A DNA stretch of 64,000 nt from positions 89,564 through 153,563 of the forward strand of contig CAACVI010000049.1 of NCBI GenBank assembly GCA_900659855.1, in the 5' to 3' direction. The position numbers and the translations under genes were made by a program. The notes under the pieces were generated by a model that saw only the letters and a program-made list of their open reading frames with translations, had not been told where the DNA came from and searched no databases. Positions 26,558 to 34,888 of the stretch are shown here, one piece after another. Position 1 is the stretch's first letter. Each line of letters opens with the position of its first letter. Origin of the DNA: Candidatus Desulfarcum epimagneticum. GTDB lineage: Bacteria > Desulfobacterota > Desulfobacteria > Desulfobacterales > CR-1.

Positions 26558-29068
26558 ATGCTTATCAAAAAGCGCATAATTGTCCTTATTGTCATTTGCG
26601 CGACGCTTGCATTTTGCCAAACATGCTTTTCCGAGGACCTGGAGCTTACAACCGAACAAACTGACGAAACTTTTACTGTCACAATTTCCATGAACGGCGC
26701 CCCAAACAATGTGAAAGCGTTTGGTTTCGACGTCTGGTATTGCGAAGACAGCCTGGAATACCAAAAATATGAAAAAGGAGGTTTAACACAGCAATTTGAC
26801 GCCGGCGGCGATGACTACATGTTTGAATCCAACAGAATAGGCCAGCATATCAGAGTGGGCGGTTATAATGCAAGCAGGCCGATCGCAAGCGGAACATCCG
26901 GGGCCATCGTAAAGCTTTTTTTCAATATAACCGCTCACACTGCCGAGTGCGACATTTCGCTTCACAATCTGACAGATGACATATCCCAGTGGTCTTATCA
27001 AAACTATCGATTCATACATACTCCCAGCAATCTCACATGGTATAAAGATTCGGATGGAGACAAATATTCGGAGGGAACCAGGCAAAGCTCCGGGACACAA
27101 CCGGCGGGTTATTATTTATCGTCAGATTTGATTGCCACGTCAGGCGATTGCGACGACAACAACGCGTCCGTAAATCCCGCCGCCGCTGAAAACTGTGACA
27201 ATGACATTGATGACAACTGCGATGGCATCATAGCAGTCTGCCCTTCAATTGACGCGGAGGATAAAGTCGCCGGAAAAGCCATACCCTCGACCGGGAATTA
27301 TACCATAGTCAATTCAGGGATGACAACCAATGATGTGACCGTAAGATTTTCAGGAACCTTATATCGCGACAAAAACAGAAATGGGAAAATTGACAGCGGG
27401 ACGGATGAAGACCTTGGCGCAATAACCGACCCAGCAAAAATCAAGCTGTCCCCGGGACCTTATCTTGTAGAGTGGACAGCGCAAAACCCAAATGGAGACA
27501 CAGCGTCTGAAATTCAACAGATTAATGTGATTCCGCAAGTTATGTTTAACCGCAAAAAACAGGTGGCGCACTTAACGGGCACGCCGCAAACCATCTCTAT
27601 AGGAATAAAAACAAATGGCGAGGCGGCGGCATACCCGGTGACCGTTCCTTATACTGTCGCCTCCGATCCAAACAATCCCGCCATCAATCCCGATGATCAT
27701 AATGCGCCCGCCGGAAACATTCAAATTGGCGAAGATTCGTCGTCAGATTCAATTTCTTTTGATTTTAACGCCACGGGCAGCTTAAATAGCGGCAAAAAAA
27801 GGGGCGTTGTCATTTTTAATATCAACGCCGATTCGCTCTCCAATGCGGTGACAGGGGGAACAGCTTCACATGAAGTGGTTCTGATCGATATCAATAAGGA
27901 AAATCTTCCCCCGAAGGTTTTGATTAAATTAAAAAAAACAGGGGAGTCAAGCTACTCTGACATATCGAAAATAACAGTCGCCCAAGGAATTAATATTGAT
28001 GTAAAGCTGGAAACTTCCGACCCCAATGGAGGAGACACGGTCGCGGTGGAATGGAATTGTTCGCGCCATATAGATAATTGCCCTGTTGATGGCGCGGCGG
28101 AATGGACCATTGGCACCAGCTCGCTTCCGGAAGGTTTATATACCATAGAAGCAAAGGCGACGGATGATAACAGCGCCAATTCCAACAAAGGCCCTTTGAC
28201 TCAAAACAATGTTTGTCTGCTTAAAGTGGTCGCTTCCGGGACCGCTTTGGTGGACGACAGCACCGGCAATGGAATTTTTGATGATCAGTATGATAGCGAT
28301 GGCGACGGCATTTTCGACGATCAGGATGACGATATAGACGGGGACGGCATATTGAATAATGTTGACAATGTCAACGATGTCGCCAACATTCTGCGGGCCC
28401 CAAAAAATGCGAAAAAACAACAGACCCTGTCCGCCGAATCCGGTCTTACTTTAAGTTTAGGCAAGTATGCGTTTAAAGCCGGCAAAGGAGCGCTAATAGA
28501 CCTGACTGATATTGATGACGGAGGGGGAACGGATATAGGCGAATATGATGATATAATAGATGTTCTCGATTTCGAGATAGATGGGCTTGCTGAAACAGGC
28601 GAAAAAGCGAAATTGGTCTTGCCTTTATCAAAAGCCACTGGAACCAATACAGTTTATCGTAAATTTTCCGATCAAACGGGGTGGGCAACCTTTGTGTCTG
28701 ACGCCGACAATAAGATATATACGGCCGTGACCGAAGATCCGGAGGGGATATGCCCTGATGCGGGGAATTCTTTATATACGGAAGTTGACAATGCAACCGG
28801 CGTTATGCCGTCGGGAATGTATTGCCTGCAATTGGAAATAAAAGATGGCGGGCCATACGACACTGATGGGGCTGAAAATGGCAAAATCGCCGATCCTGGG
28901 GCTGTGGCAAACAATTCCAATGTTATTTCTGGTGGCGGAGGCGGAGGTGGCGGAGGTGGCGGTTGCAGTCTGAATAGAAACGTAAATTTTTCTCCAACAC
29001 TTTTATTAATGTTTTTGATATCCATTATTTATATAACAAAACACGCATTGTTAAAAATGAAAAAATGA
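26558..29068 (+). CDS. Large secreted cohesin-like protein with calcium-binding repeats and CTERM-like tail
   Basis: The 836-residue precursor starts with a signal peptide (1-27) and a cohesin-like domain (AFGFDVWYCEDSLEY, IRVGGYNAS, SGAIVKLFF, LTDDISQW). A MopE-type metal motif around residues 195-220 contains CDDNNASVNP and CDNDIDDNCDG. Ig-like or CARDB-like regions follow, then thrombospondin-3-like loops near 565-607 (DSDGDGIFDDQDDD). The C-terminus has a run of 11 Gly, Cys803, a hydrophobic helix (FSPTLLLMFLISIIYI) and a Lys-rich end. This Gly-Cys-helix-basic pattern is that of a C-terminal sorting signal. The next gene, an intramembrane protease, overlaps it by ATGA. Confidence 0.78.
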   Translation: MLIKKRIIVLIVICATLAFCQTCFSEDLELTTEQTDETFTVTISMNGAPNNVKAFGFDVWYCEDSLEYQKYEKGGLTQQFDAGGDDYMFESNRIGQHIRVGGYNASRPIASGTSGAIVKLFFNITAHTAECDISLHNLTDDISQWSYQNYRFIHTPSNLTWYKDSDGDKYSEGTRQSSGTQPAGYYLSSDLIATSGDCDDNNASVNPAAAENCDNDIDDNCDGIIAVCPSIDAEDKVAGKAIPSTGNYTIVNSGMTTNDVTVRFSGTLYRDKNRNGKIDSGTDEDLGAITDPAKIKLSPGPYLVEWTAQNPNGDTASEIQQINVIPQVMFNRKKQVAHLTGTPQTISIGIKTNGEAAAYPVTVPYTVASDPNNPAINPDDHNAPAGNIQIGEDSSSDSISFDFNATGSLNSGKKRGVVIFNINADSLSNAVTGGTASHEVVLIDINKENLPPKVLIKLKKTGESSYSDISKITVAQGINIDVKLETSDPNGGDTVAVEWNCSRHIDNCPVDGAAEWTIGTSSLPEGLYTIEAKATDDNSANSNKGPLTQNNVCLLKVVASGTALVDDSTGNGIFDDQYDSDGDGIFDDQDDDIDGDGILNNVDNVNDVANILRAPKNAKKQQTLSAESGLTLSLGKYAFKAGKGALIDLTDIDDGGGTDIGEYDDIIDVLDFEIDGLAETGEKAKLVLPLSKATGTNTVYRKFSDQTGWATFVSDADNKIYTAVTEDPEGICPDAGNSLYTEVDNATGVMPSGMYCLQLEIKDGGPYDTDGAENGKIADPGAVANNSNVISGGGGGGGGGGGCSLNRNVNFSPTLLLMFLISIIYITKHALLKMKK

Positions 29069-29508
29069 AATTTTCCTTTCTTTTCTATATGTTTCGTGAT
29101 CGCAATTTTCAATCGGCCCTCATGATGGGCCCAGTATTTTGCGCGGGATGGTTTTGGGTGACTCAGCCTGAGCTAACTTTTCAGCATGTGGTATATCCCC
29201 AAAAATTGTTGTTTTTGGTTATAATTTATCCTGTTATAGAAGAGATTGTATTCCGTGGCGTTTTACAGGAAAATTTTTCCCAGATTACAAAAAAAACGCG
29301 CCTGACGAATAAAGTGTCTGACGCAAATCTTTTCACAAGCGCTATTTTTGCATGTTTGCATCTCTTTTCCCATTCACTTCTCTGGTCTTTGGCAACGTTT
29401 ATTCCTTCCGTCATCTTTGGATATTTTAAGGACAAATACAATAGTATCATTCCCTGTGTTGTTTTGCATCTTTTTTACAATTTGAGTTATTTTTCACTTT
29501 TTTCATAG
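29065..29508 (+). CDS. CPBP-family (Abi/CAAX-like) intramembrane protease
   Basis: The 147 residues are mostly hydrophobic, with the CPBP catalytic signature: Glu59-Glu60 and Arg64 in VIEEIVFRG, His99 in FACLHLF, and His135/Asn139 in CVVLHLFYNLS. It is short for the family but has all motifs. The start overlaps the stop of the large cohesin-like gene (ATGA), which implies coupled synthesis with a single substrate. It resembles the dedicated proteases of CTERM sorting pairs (I recall a JDVT-CTERM/MrtJ system, not verified). Likely role: cleavage or anchoring of the Gly-Cys tail. Confidence 0.8.
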   Translation: MKFSFLFYMFRDRNFQSALMMGPVFCAGWFWVTQPELTFQHVVYPQKLLFLVIIYPVIEEIVFRGVLQENFSQITKKTRLTNKVSDANLFTSAIFACLHLFSHSLLWSLATFIPSVIFGYFKDKYNSIIPCVVLHLFYNLSYFSLFS

Positions 29509-29526
29509 GGCGCTGACTACAATAGT

Positions 29527-29677
29527 GATAAACTCGTAAAAAAGCACGGATGGCTAAGTCAAAAAATTCGATATACAAAGCGTAGTGGTTATTTTTAATT
29601 GAGGCAATACATTTAGTATGCCTCAATTAAAAATAAGCGCTGCAACACCGTAGATCGGATTTTTTACGACGCCATCA
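29527..29677. repeat. Dispersed palindromic element, copy 2
   Basis: Same architecture as the copy upstream of secD: GATAAACTCG start, TTTTTAATTGAGGCAATACA centre with its complement, TTTTTTACGACGCC end. It closes the cohesin island, 18 bases after the protease stop, where it could act as a terminator-like hairpin. Confidence 0.9.
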
Positions 29678-29701
29678 TTATTGGCCTGTCCCCTTTTTTC
29701 A
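29675..29701 (-). repeat. GGGGACAGGCCAATAAT motif (REP-like), reverse
   Basis: Reads ATTATTGGCCTGTCCCCTTT on the plus strand and abuts the palindromic element. The same motif marks junctions at 34.9, 40.4, 41.7, 42.5, 43.0 and 60.4 kb. The rest of the gap to 29818 shows nothing recognisable. Confidence 0.7.
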
Positions 29702-29817
29702 TCAGCCATATCAGGCTCCAGCGCCGGGGGCGGTCATTTTCCAGACACCAGAAAAATGATCTGAGATATCGTCACCAGCCATTTTGAAAGGCGCTGGAAT
29801 TTTCTCCCGGGGCCGGG

Positions 29818-31044
29818 TTATCCCTGCCGCCGGGCTTCCAGCATTTCAGCGAACGCCTCCAGCCGGGTTTTCAACTGCCCCTCGGCGAAATTCCGGGAAT
29901 CCACGCAGTCCACCTCCAGGTTTAAAACCGGGACCCCGATTTCTTTCAACCCTTCACCGATGAGCCCCCTCATGCCTGTGCCCTGGCGGCAGCCGAAATG
30001 GCAGGGATTGACGGCGCCGTCCACCTGGTATTCCCGGACCATCTTTTGCAGATGGGCCACGCGGCGAACGCCCCATCCGTTGAAGGGGATGGAGATGGCC
30101 CTTTGGGCAAAACCCGGGAAGGGGTCGTCGGGGTCGATGGGGTCCCAGGTGATGTCATTAAGCTCGTCGGCCACAATCACGGCCCCGAGTTCGTTTTCCA
30201 GAAATTTGATCAGGGGATTTTTATACTGAATCCGGTTTTGAATCCAGAGCAGACGGAGCCTTTCCTCAGCCGCCCCGGATGTTTTGTTTTCCACTTTTTT
30301 TGAAAAATCGTCACAATAGGCGCCGGCCAGGTCCATGCCCGCGTCGGTTCCCAGGAAAAGGGCCGCCACGATTCCGAAATTGGCCAGGTCCATGCTGTTT
30401 GCCGGAGAAGGAACCGACTGGGCCAGGCGGTACACATCCGCCATGATTTTCCGGGCCTGGTTGGTTTTTTCCACCGCTTTGGAAAGGGCGGCCGGATCAA
30501 GGGGCCGGCCCGTGTGGTCGGAGACAAAGGCGACCATCTCGCGCATCTGGTCCGCCAGGTACCTCACGCCTTCCGGGGACGGCTCCTGGGGCACATTTAA
30601 GACAAACAGGTCTTTTTTGAAATCCCGGGCCAGGTTCTCCATGACCGCCACTCCGCCGGAGCAGGGACAGGTGGTGGCGATGAGAAAGTCGGGCACGGGC
30701 ATGACGCCCTTTTCGGCGGCCCCCAGGATGGCCCGGTGATACCCGCAGGCGTCGCCCCCGAATCCCTGGTTCTCGGCCGCCTGCATGAAGTCCCCGGCCG
30801 TGCCTGTGGAGGCCAGCATGGCGCCCACGAACTCCACGAAACACGAGACCACGCCCATGGCGCTCAAAAGATCAAAGGGCGCCGCCACCCCGCACCACGC
30901 CACCGTGTCCTTTCCCCCGTAAAGACGGGCGCCCAGGCGGGCCACCTCCAGGGCGTAAACCTTGCGGGGGGTTTTCGATTCGGGATTAAGGGCGATTTTT
31001 TGCTCAATCCCGGACGCCAGGGAGTCAAAGTAGTCTTTCATCAT
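29818..31044 (-). CDS. 2-hydroxyacyl-CoA dehydratase / benzoyl-CoA reductase family subunit
   Basis: The 408 residues match the HgdB/BcrB-type fold that carries a [4Fe-4S] cluster. Candidate ligand or active-site cysteines occur in GGDACGYHR, ATTCPCSGG and NPCHFGCRQGTG. A paralogous subunit gene lies 21 bases upstream, as in two-subunit dehydratases or reductases. No HgdC/BadFG-type ATP-dependent activator is in this window, so the exact reaction is unknown. It is the last gene of a minus-strand cluster headed by an Fe-S/LuxR regulator. Confidence 0.8.
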   Translation of the reverse strand: MMKDYFDSLASGIEQKIALNPESKTPRKVYALEVARLGARLYGGKDTVAWCGVAAPFDLLSAMGVVSCFVEFVGAMLASTGTAGDFMQAAENQGFGGDACGYHRAILGAAEKGVMPVPDFLIATTCPCSGGVAVMENLARDFKKDLFVLNVPQEPSPEGVRYLADQMREMVAFVSDHTGRPLDPAALSKAVEKTNQARKIMADVYRLAQSVPSPANSMDLANFGIVAALFLGTDAGMDLAGAYCDDFSKKVENKTSGAAEERLRLLWIQNRIQYKNPLIKFLENELGAVIVADELNDITWDPIDPDDPFPGFAQRAISIPFNGWGVRRVAHLQKMVREYQVDGAVNPCHFGCRQGTGMRGLIGEGLKEIGVPVLNLEVDCVDSRNFAEGQLKTRLEAFAEMLEARRQG

Positions 31045-31064
31045 GTCGGAGCGTCTCCTTTTTG

Positions 31065-32120
31065 TTATCTCAACATTTCAACAAACGCCTCAATGCGCGT
31101 CCGGTGCTGCTCCGCCGATCTTAAGGAGCAGTCGCCTTCCAGAAGAAGCAGGGGAAAACCTTCTTCTTTCATGCGTTTTCGGATGATGGGCAGGCGGTCG
31201 ATGTACGGATCGCAGAATTTCAGCGTGTGGCCGATCACGGCTTCGGCGCCGCATTCTTTGGCCCCGTCCGCTGTCTGGTCGGCGATGGAGCCGGGATTTT
31301 CAGGAAAAAAGGTTCTCGGGCAGGGGGTCCGGCTCAACAGCCCTTTGGCCAGCCGGACATGGACATCCTCCCCCGGGTTTTCCATGTCAATGGGGTTGAA
31401 CATCCGGGCGCCGGTGCAAAGATCGTCCCCCACGATTTTAAGGCCGCACGATTCGAAAAACGCCAGCGCCCCCGGGTCGGGCATCACGTTGCCAAACAGA
31501 AACACCCGGGGCGTGTCTTTGTCCGGCGCCGCCGGTTCGGCCGTTTGAAGGATTTTTTCGATCTCATTCACGCTGTGGTCCATGGGCGCTGAAAAGGCCA
31601 GGTTCACGATCTCCTGGAGCTTTCCGGCGCCGCCTTTGATTTCCCCGGCCCGCAGTTTTCGGGCCGCTTTGTCGATCAGGCGGCTCAGATGGTTGAAACG
31701 CCCGACCGCGTCCATGATTTGGTCGTCGGAGACAGGCGCGCCCGACCATTGGGACAGCTCGGCCGACAGCCTTTTGATTTCCCCGGCGAAAAAGGTCACG
31801 GCCAGAGGATCCGCCGTGGCGGGCATGTCCAGAAGGATGAGCCGGTCATCGGGCCGGGCGTGGCGCCAGGCGTCGGCCAGCCGGCGCATGGCGTCGCAGC
31901 TGTTCATCAGAACCATGCCGGCGATCTCCGGCATGGCGTCGGCAAGGCCGATGTCCAGAACTTTTTTCACATGGGGGCATAAATTGTCGTGGAGGCGGCC
32001 CCCGGCCTGATCCGGGAAATCCCCCATGGGCAATATCCGATAAGGGGAAAATCCGGCCGCGTCGATGACGGGCAGGGGGGTGTGGGCGCAGGTGAAGGCG
32101 ATTTTTTTTCTTTCATCCAT
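31065..32120 (-). CDS. 2-hydroxyacyl-CoA dehydratase family subunit, second type
   Basis: The 351 residues are of the HgdC-less D-component type. The N-terminus KKIAFTCAHTPLPVIDAAGF matches the conserved opening of BcrC/HgdB-like proteins, and MVLMNSCDAMRRL, GDDLCTGARMF and LEGDCSLRSAEQHRTRIEAF carry the conserved Cys and Arg residues. It should pair with the following gene product. It is 51 bases downstream of the dual-CXXC small gene, with an AAAAGGA upstream. Confidence 0.8.
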   Translation of the reverse strand: MDERKKIAFTCAHTPLPVIDAAGFSPYRILPMGDFPDQAGGRLHDNLCPHVKKVLDIGLADAMPEIAGMVLMNSCDAMRRLADAWRHARPDDRLILLDMPATADPLAVTFFAGEIKRLSAELSQWSGAPVSDDQIMDAVGRFNHLSRLIDKAARKLRAGEIKGGAGKLQEIVNLAFSAPMDHSVNEIEKILQTAEPAAPDKDTPRVFLFGNVMPDPGALAFFESCGLKIVGDDLCTGARMFNPIDMENPGEDVHVRLAKGLLSRTPCPRTFFPENPGSIADQTADGAKECGAEAVIGHTLKFCDPYIDRLPIIRKRMKEEGFPLLLLEGDCSLRSAEQHRTRIEAFVEMLR

Positions 32121-32170
32121 TTGGGTGTCGTGTCCTTTTTGTCAAAGGGATGTCAACCAGGGCGAACGGC

Positions 32171-32353
32171 TCATATCCGGTCGCACCGGACATCGGCCAG
32201 CTCGTTTTCCATATCCTCATCCATCAGCCGGAGGAATGTCTCCACCGGGTATCGGGCTCCGCAGACCGCGCAGCGAAAAAAGGTTTTTCGTCATGTTCGC
32301 AAAAGCGTGGCCTCTGATCCGCATTTTTCGCAAACAGGGGTTTTGGGGGTCAT
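32171..32353 (-). CDS. Dual-CXXC small protein with in-frame TGA, probable selenoprotein
   Basis: From ATG 32353 the frame reads MTPKTPVCEKCGSEATLLRT, then TGA at codon 21, then continues in the same frame RKTFFRCAVCGARYPVETFL and on to VRCDRI before a real TGA (60 residues). The two CXXC pairs, CEKCG and CAVCG, flank the internal TGA and make a zinc-ribbon or redox protein only if the TGA is read through. Downstream of the TGA, CGC-GGTCT-GCG forms a hairpin with GCT/AGC below it. The loop GGUCU, 23 bases after UGA, equals the E. coli fdhF SECIS loop as I remember it. GGAAAA precedes the start. An ordinary nonsense mutation is the alternative. I recall a dual CXXC (seleno)protein family but cannot verify it here. 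Confidence 0.7.
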
Positions 32354-32416
32354 GGCTGTTTTTCCATTTGTGTGTGTTGTTTTGGGTTTAGATGATGGCG
32401 CTTTTAAACGGCCCGC

Positions 32417-33265
32417 TCACACCACCTGGTTTTTCGCGGCCCAGACAGCGGCCTGGGCGCGATGGTTCACGTTGATTTTGTTAAAAATATGAATCACATG
32501 GGATTTCACGGTGTGCGGGCTGATATTCAGCCGCTCGGAAATCTCCGGGTTGGTGGCCCCTTCGGCCACGCATCGAAGGACTTCAATCTCCCTGGGCGTC
32601 AGGTCGTATTGAATCCGAATTCCGAAACGGTCCCGCCGGGTTTTATCGGATTTCCCGTCCGCCGAAGGGGCGCGGGTCTCATCCGCGCGGGGCTCACCGG
32701 CTTCGCTTTCTATGGCGAATGTGGATTTCACCGTTCCGTCCTCGCCCAGAACCGGGAAAACCGTGTAGGTCGTGATCGGTTTGGCGAGTCCCGGGCATTG
32801 CGCCGGAGAGGCCTCCCCTTCCCGAAGCGCGACGGCGAACGCCATGCAGGTTTTGCGCCCGCACTCCCGGCAATTGTTCCGGGGCAGCGCCTTGAGTATG
32901 TCCATGACGGAAACCGGCTCCCGATACACTTTATGGCTGGGGCTCAGGCTTTTCCGGCGGTCATAGAGATCGTTGAGGAAGCGGATGAGGTTTTCAATAA
33001 ACAAAAAACATTGTCTTTGGCCCCTGAATGGCGCGACCATGGCCTCCTTCGGATAAAGCGAGCACTGAACATTTTCATGGACAAACCGTGTGTGCGGGGG
33101 CCGGACCTGATACCGCGCGTCCGGGACCGCGCCGTTGATATAGGGAAACAGCTCCCGGATATCGCGGTTGAATTTAAAATGGGCCCCCCATTTCAAATCG
33201 CAGACGACATCCGAGCGAACCCCGGCCCTTTTCACCGACACTTCGGAATATCCCTGGATGAACAT
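32417..33265 (-). CDS. LuxR-type regulator with N-terminal [4Fe-4S] domain
   Basis: Residues 222-282 form a LuxR/FixJ-type HTH (LTPREIEVLRCVAEGATNPE, then HTVKSHVIHIFNKI). Upstream is an Fe-S motif with Cys132, Cys135, Cys140 and Cys157 (NNCRECGRKTCMAFA...QCP), of the type found in corrinoid/CO-dehydrogenase-linked and DUF3786 proteins. Residues 1-120 are an uncharacterised domain. GGAGGGGGAG precedes the ATG. It heads the minus-strand cluster of the small selenoprotein-like gene and the dehydratase-type subunits, and so is its likely redox- or substrate-sensing regulator. Confidence 0.82.
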   Translation of the reverse strand: MFIQGYSEVSVKRAGVRSDVVCDLKWGAHFKFNRDIRELFPYINGAVPDARYQVRPPHTRFVHENVQCSLYPKEAMVAPFRGQRQCFLFIENLIRFLNDLYDRRKSLSPSHKVYREPVSVMDILKALPRNNCRECGRKTCMAFAVALREGEASPAQCPGLAKPITTYTVFPVLGEDGTVKSTFAIESEAGEPRADETRAPSADGKSDKTRRDRFGIRIQYDLTPREIEVLRCVAEGATNPEISERLNISPHTVKSHVIHIFNKINVNHRAQAAVWAAKNQVV

Positions 33266-33307
33266 CTCGCTCCCCCTCCATGATTCGCATAACCCGGACC
33301 GAAAGAA

Positions 33308-33798
33308 TGGTAAACCCGTAAAAAAGCGCTTAGACGGCGTCGTAAAAATTCCCTATGCTAAAATTTAAGCCACAACGCAGTAGATCGGATTTTTTACACC
33401 GCCGTCAAGGATTGATAAACTCGTAAAAAATCACGGGACAGCGTCGTAAAAAATTCGATATACAATGCGTAGTGGTTATTTTTAATTGAGGCAATACATG
33501 TAGTATGCCTCAATTAAAAATAAGCGCTGCGACGCATTTTTTTACGATGCTGTCAAGGATTATGTCCTGAATCATCGGAAGGTGTCAAGAACAAATCAGC
33601 CGAATAAAGAGGGGAAGAAATCCCGCCTCAGCAGTTTGCGACTCCATGATAAACTCGTAAAAAATGGATCAGACGGCATCGTAAAAATTCGATATACAAG
33701 GCGTAGTGGTTTTTTGAGAGAGAGGCCATACATATAGTATGCCGAAGGAACAAAAAAACGCTACAACGCAGTAGATCGGATTTTTTACGATGTCGTCA
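33308..33798. repeat. Three consecutive copies of the dispersed palindromic element
   Basis: Copy at 33308-33410 is a short form lacking the central stem (CGTAAAAATTCCCTATGCTA, then GTAGATCGGATTTTTTACA). Copy at 33414-33556 is a full form with the TTTTTAATTGAGGCAATACA centre. Copy at 33648-33798 has a variant centre (TTTTTTGAGAGAGAGGCCAT, then ATAGTATGCC). The stretch has no gene and separates the LuxR-type gene from the DUF3786 gene. Confidence 0.88.
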
Positions 33799-34597
33799 CT
33801 CCATGCCTTCGGGAAAGTTTTTCAAACATACGCAGTATCCCCACTCCCAGCGAGTACAGACCTTCGGCGCCGATATTGTCCCCGGCGCTGGAGTCGAAAA
33901 ACACTTTCAAATCCGACTCCATGCCTTCTTCCGGGTTCCAGTAGCAAATGAGAATGGGCGTCAGCGGCAGCGGAGAAAGAACCAGGGCCATGTCGGACTG
34001 AAAAAAAAGATCGGTTTTCCGGCCATTGAAAAGCTTGACGATATCCATGAAAAAATCCGTGTAATGATCGGCCACTTTTTTCAAGGGGCGGACGCATTGA
34101 TGCTCAAAAAACCGGGCCCAGTCCTTGCCGCCGGGCAATTCCCGCATGGGCGCCCAGTCGCCGGTCAAAGAGCGCCCTTCGCAGTTGAGAATGTAGGACA
34201 GGACCGGGCCGGCGACCCAGGGATTGACATGGATGTCCGAATACAGCTTGCCGTTTTGATCCACGCTGAAATCCTTGCCCATGATTTTAAGCGTCAGCTT
34301 GCCATTCTCAAAAACCCCGCCGGTCCGGGATGACGCCTCTGAAAGATCCGCCCGGGCGATTTTTTCTTTCATGGTCTCCAGCGCCCGGTCCACATCGACC
34401 TCGTAAGCCGTCTTTTTTTTCTCCTGGACGCCGTGTCGGGCGGCCGTCTCAGGGTCGATCCGGGGGCAGTCCGAAAGCTGTTTCTCTCCCGTAAACACTT
34501 TCGCGGCAAACGCCAGACAGGTGGGCTCATCGCATTTTCTGCAGTTGGATTTTTCCAGCAGTTTTAGTATTTCCATTACGTTGTTGAATTGTGACAT
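33785..34597 (-). CDS. DUF3786 protein with N-terminal [4Fe-4S] domain
   Basis: Cys19, Cys22, Cys27 and Cys44 (NCRKCDEPTCLAFA...DCP) form an Fe-S motif with exactly the spacing seen in the neighbouring LuxR-type regulator (C-x2-C-x4-C-x16-C). The remainder is a DUF3786 domain, with PILICYWNPEEGMESDLKVF and a closing LYSLGVGILRMFEKL. AGGAGG lies 5-6 bases before the ATG. The final residues TTS and the stop codon come from the palindromic repeat that borders the gene, so the native C-terminus may have been altered. Function unknown; a corrinoid or redox link is a family-level guess. Confidence 0.75.
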   Translation of the reverse strand: MSQFNNVMEILKLLEKSNCRKCDEPTCLAFAAKVFTGEKQLSDCPRIDPETAARHGVQEKKKTAYEVDVDRALETMKEKIARADLSEASSRTGGVFENGKLTLKIMGKDFSVDQNGKLYSDIHVNPWVAGPVLSYILNCEGRSLTGDWAPMRELPGGKDWARFFEHQCVRPLKKVADHYTDFFMDIVKLFNGRKTDLFFQSDMALVLSPLPLTPILICYWNPEEGMESDLKVFFDSSAGDNIGAEGLYSLGVGILRMFEKLSRRHGVTTS

Positions 34598-34623
34598 TAG
34601 GGCCTCCTTTTTTTACAGGATTT

Positions 34624-34746
34624 GGTATCAACAGGCGGGATAAAGATACAGGAATGGGATTGAGACTGAATCGCCCATTCAGGGGATATTTTATTTTTTT
34701 TTGGATTTTGCGACGCGCGCCCCCCAAAAAAGAATATAAAGGGGAC
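34624..34746. repeat. Direct repeat R2, copy 1
   Basis: Begins GGTATCAACAGGCGGGATAA and runs to GCGACGCGCGCC at 34721. The same roughly 98 bases recur at 37514-37611 with a few substitutions. AATATAAAGGGGAC follows here and again at about 37703. It is non-coding and marks a duplicated boundary of the accessory region. Confidence 0.75.
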
Positions 34747-34772
34747 CGGCTCAGGCTGGATTTTTTGCGGCA

Positions 34773-34886
34773 TTGGCTGACATAGGAGTTACTCTGAATG
34801 TTTATGATGAAGGTGAACTGGCTCCCGAAGCAACTATCCGGAAATTCCAGATAGTTCAAAGAAGACAAAAAAGAACAGGCCAATAA
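34773..34886 (+). pseudogene. Fragment of RhuM-family protein
   Basis: An open 37-codon stretch reads LADIGVTLNVYDEGELAPEA then TIRKFQIVQRR. This resembles the early conserved block of RhuM/virulence-type proteins (a KilA/DNA-binding-related family). There is no start codon, and the similarity ends where a GACAGGCCAATAAT motif begins. So both ends are truncated. Confidence 0.55.
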
Positions 34887-34888
34887 TA

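Noticed and set aside
33308..33798. Tandem repeats that could be a CRISPR array
   Set aside because: Units are about 100-150 bp, internally palindromic and unequal, with no short repeat plus uniform spacers and no cas genes.
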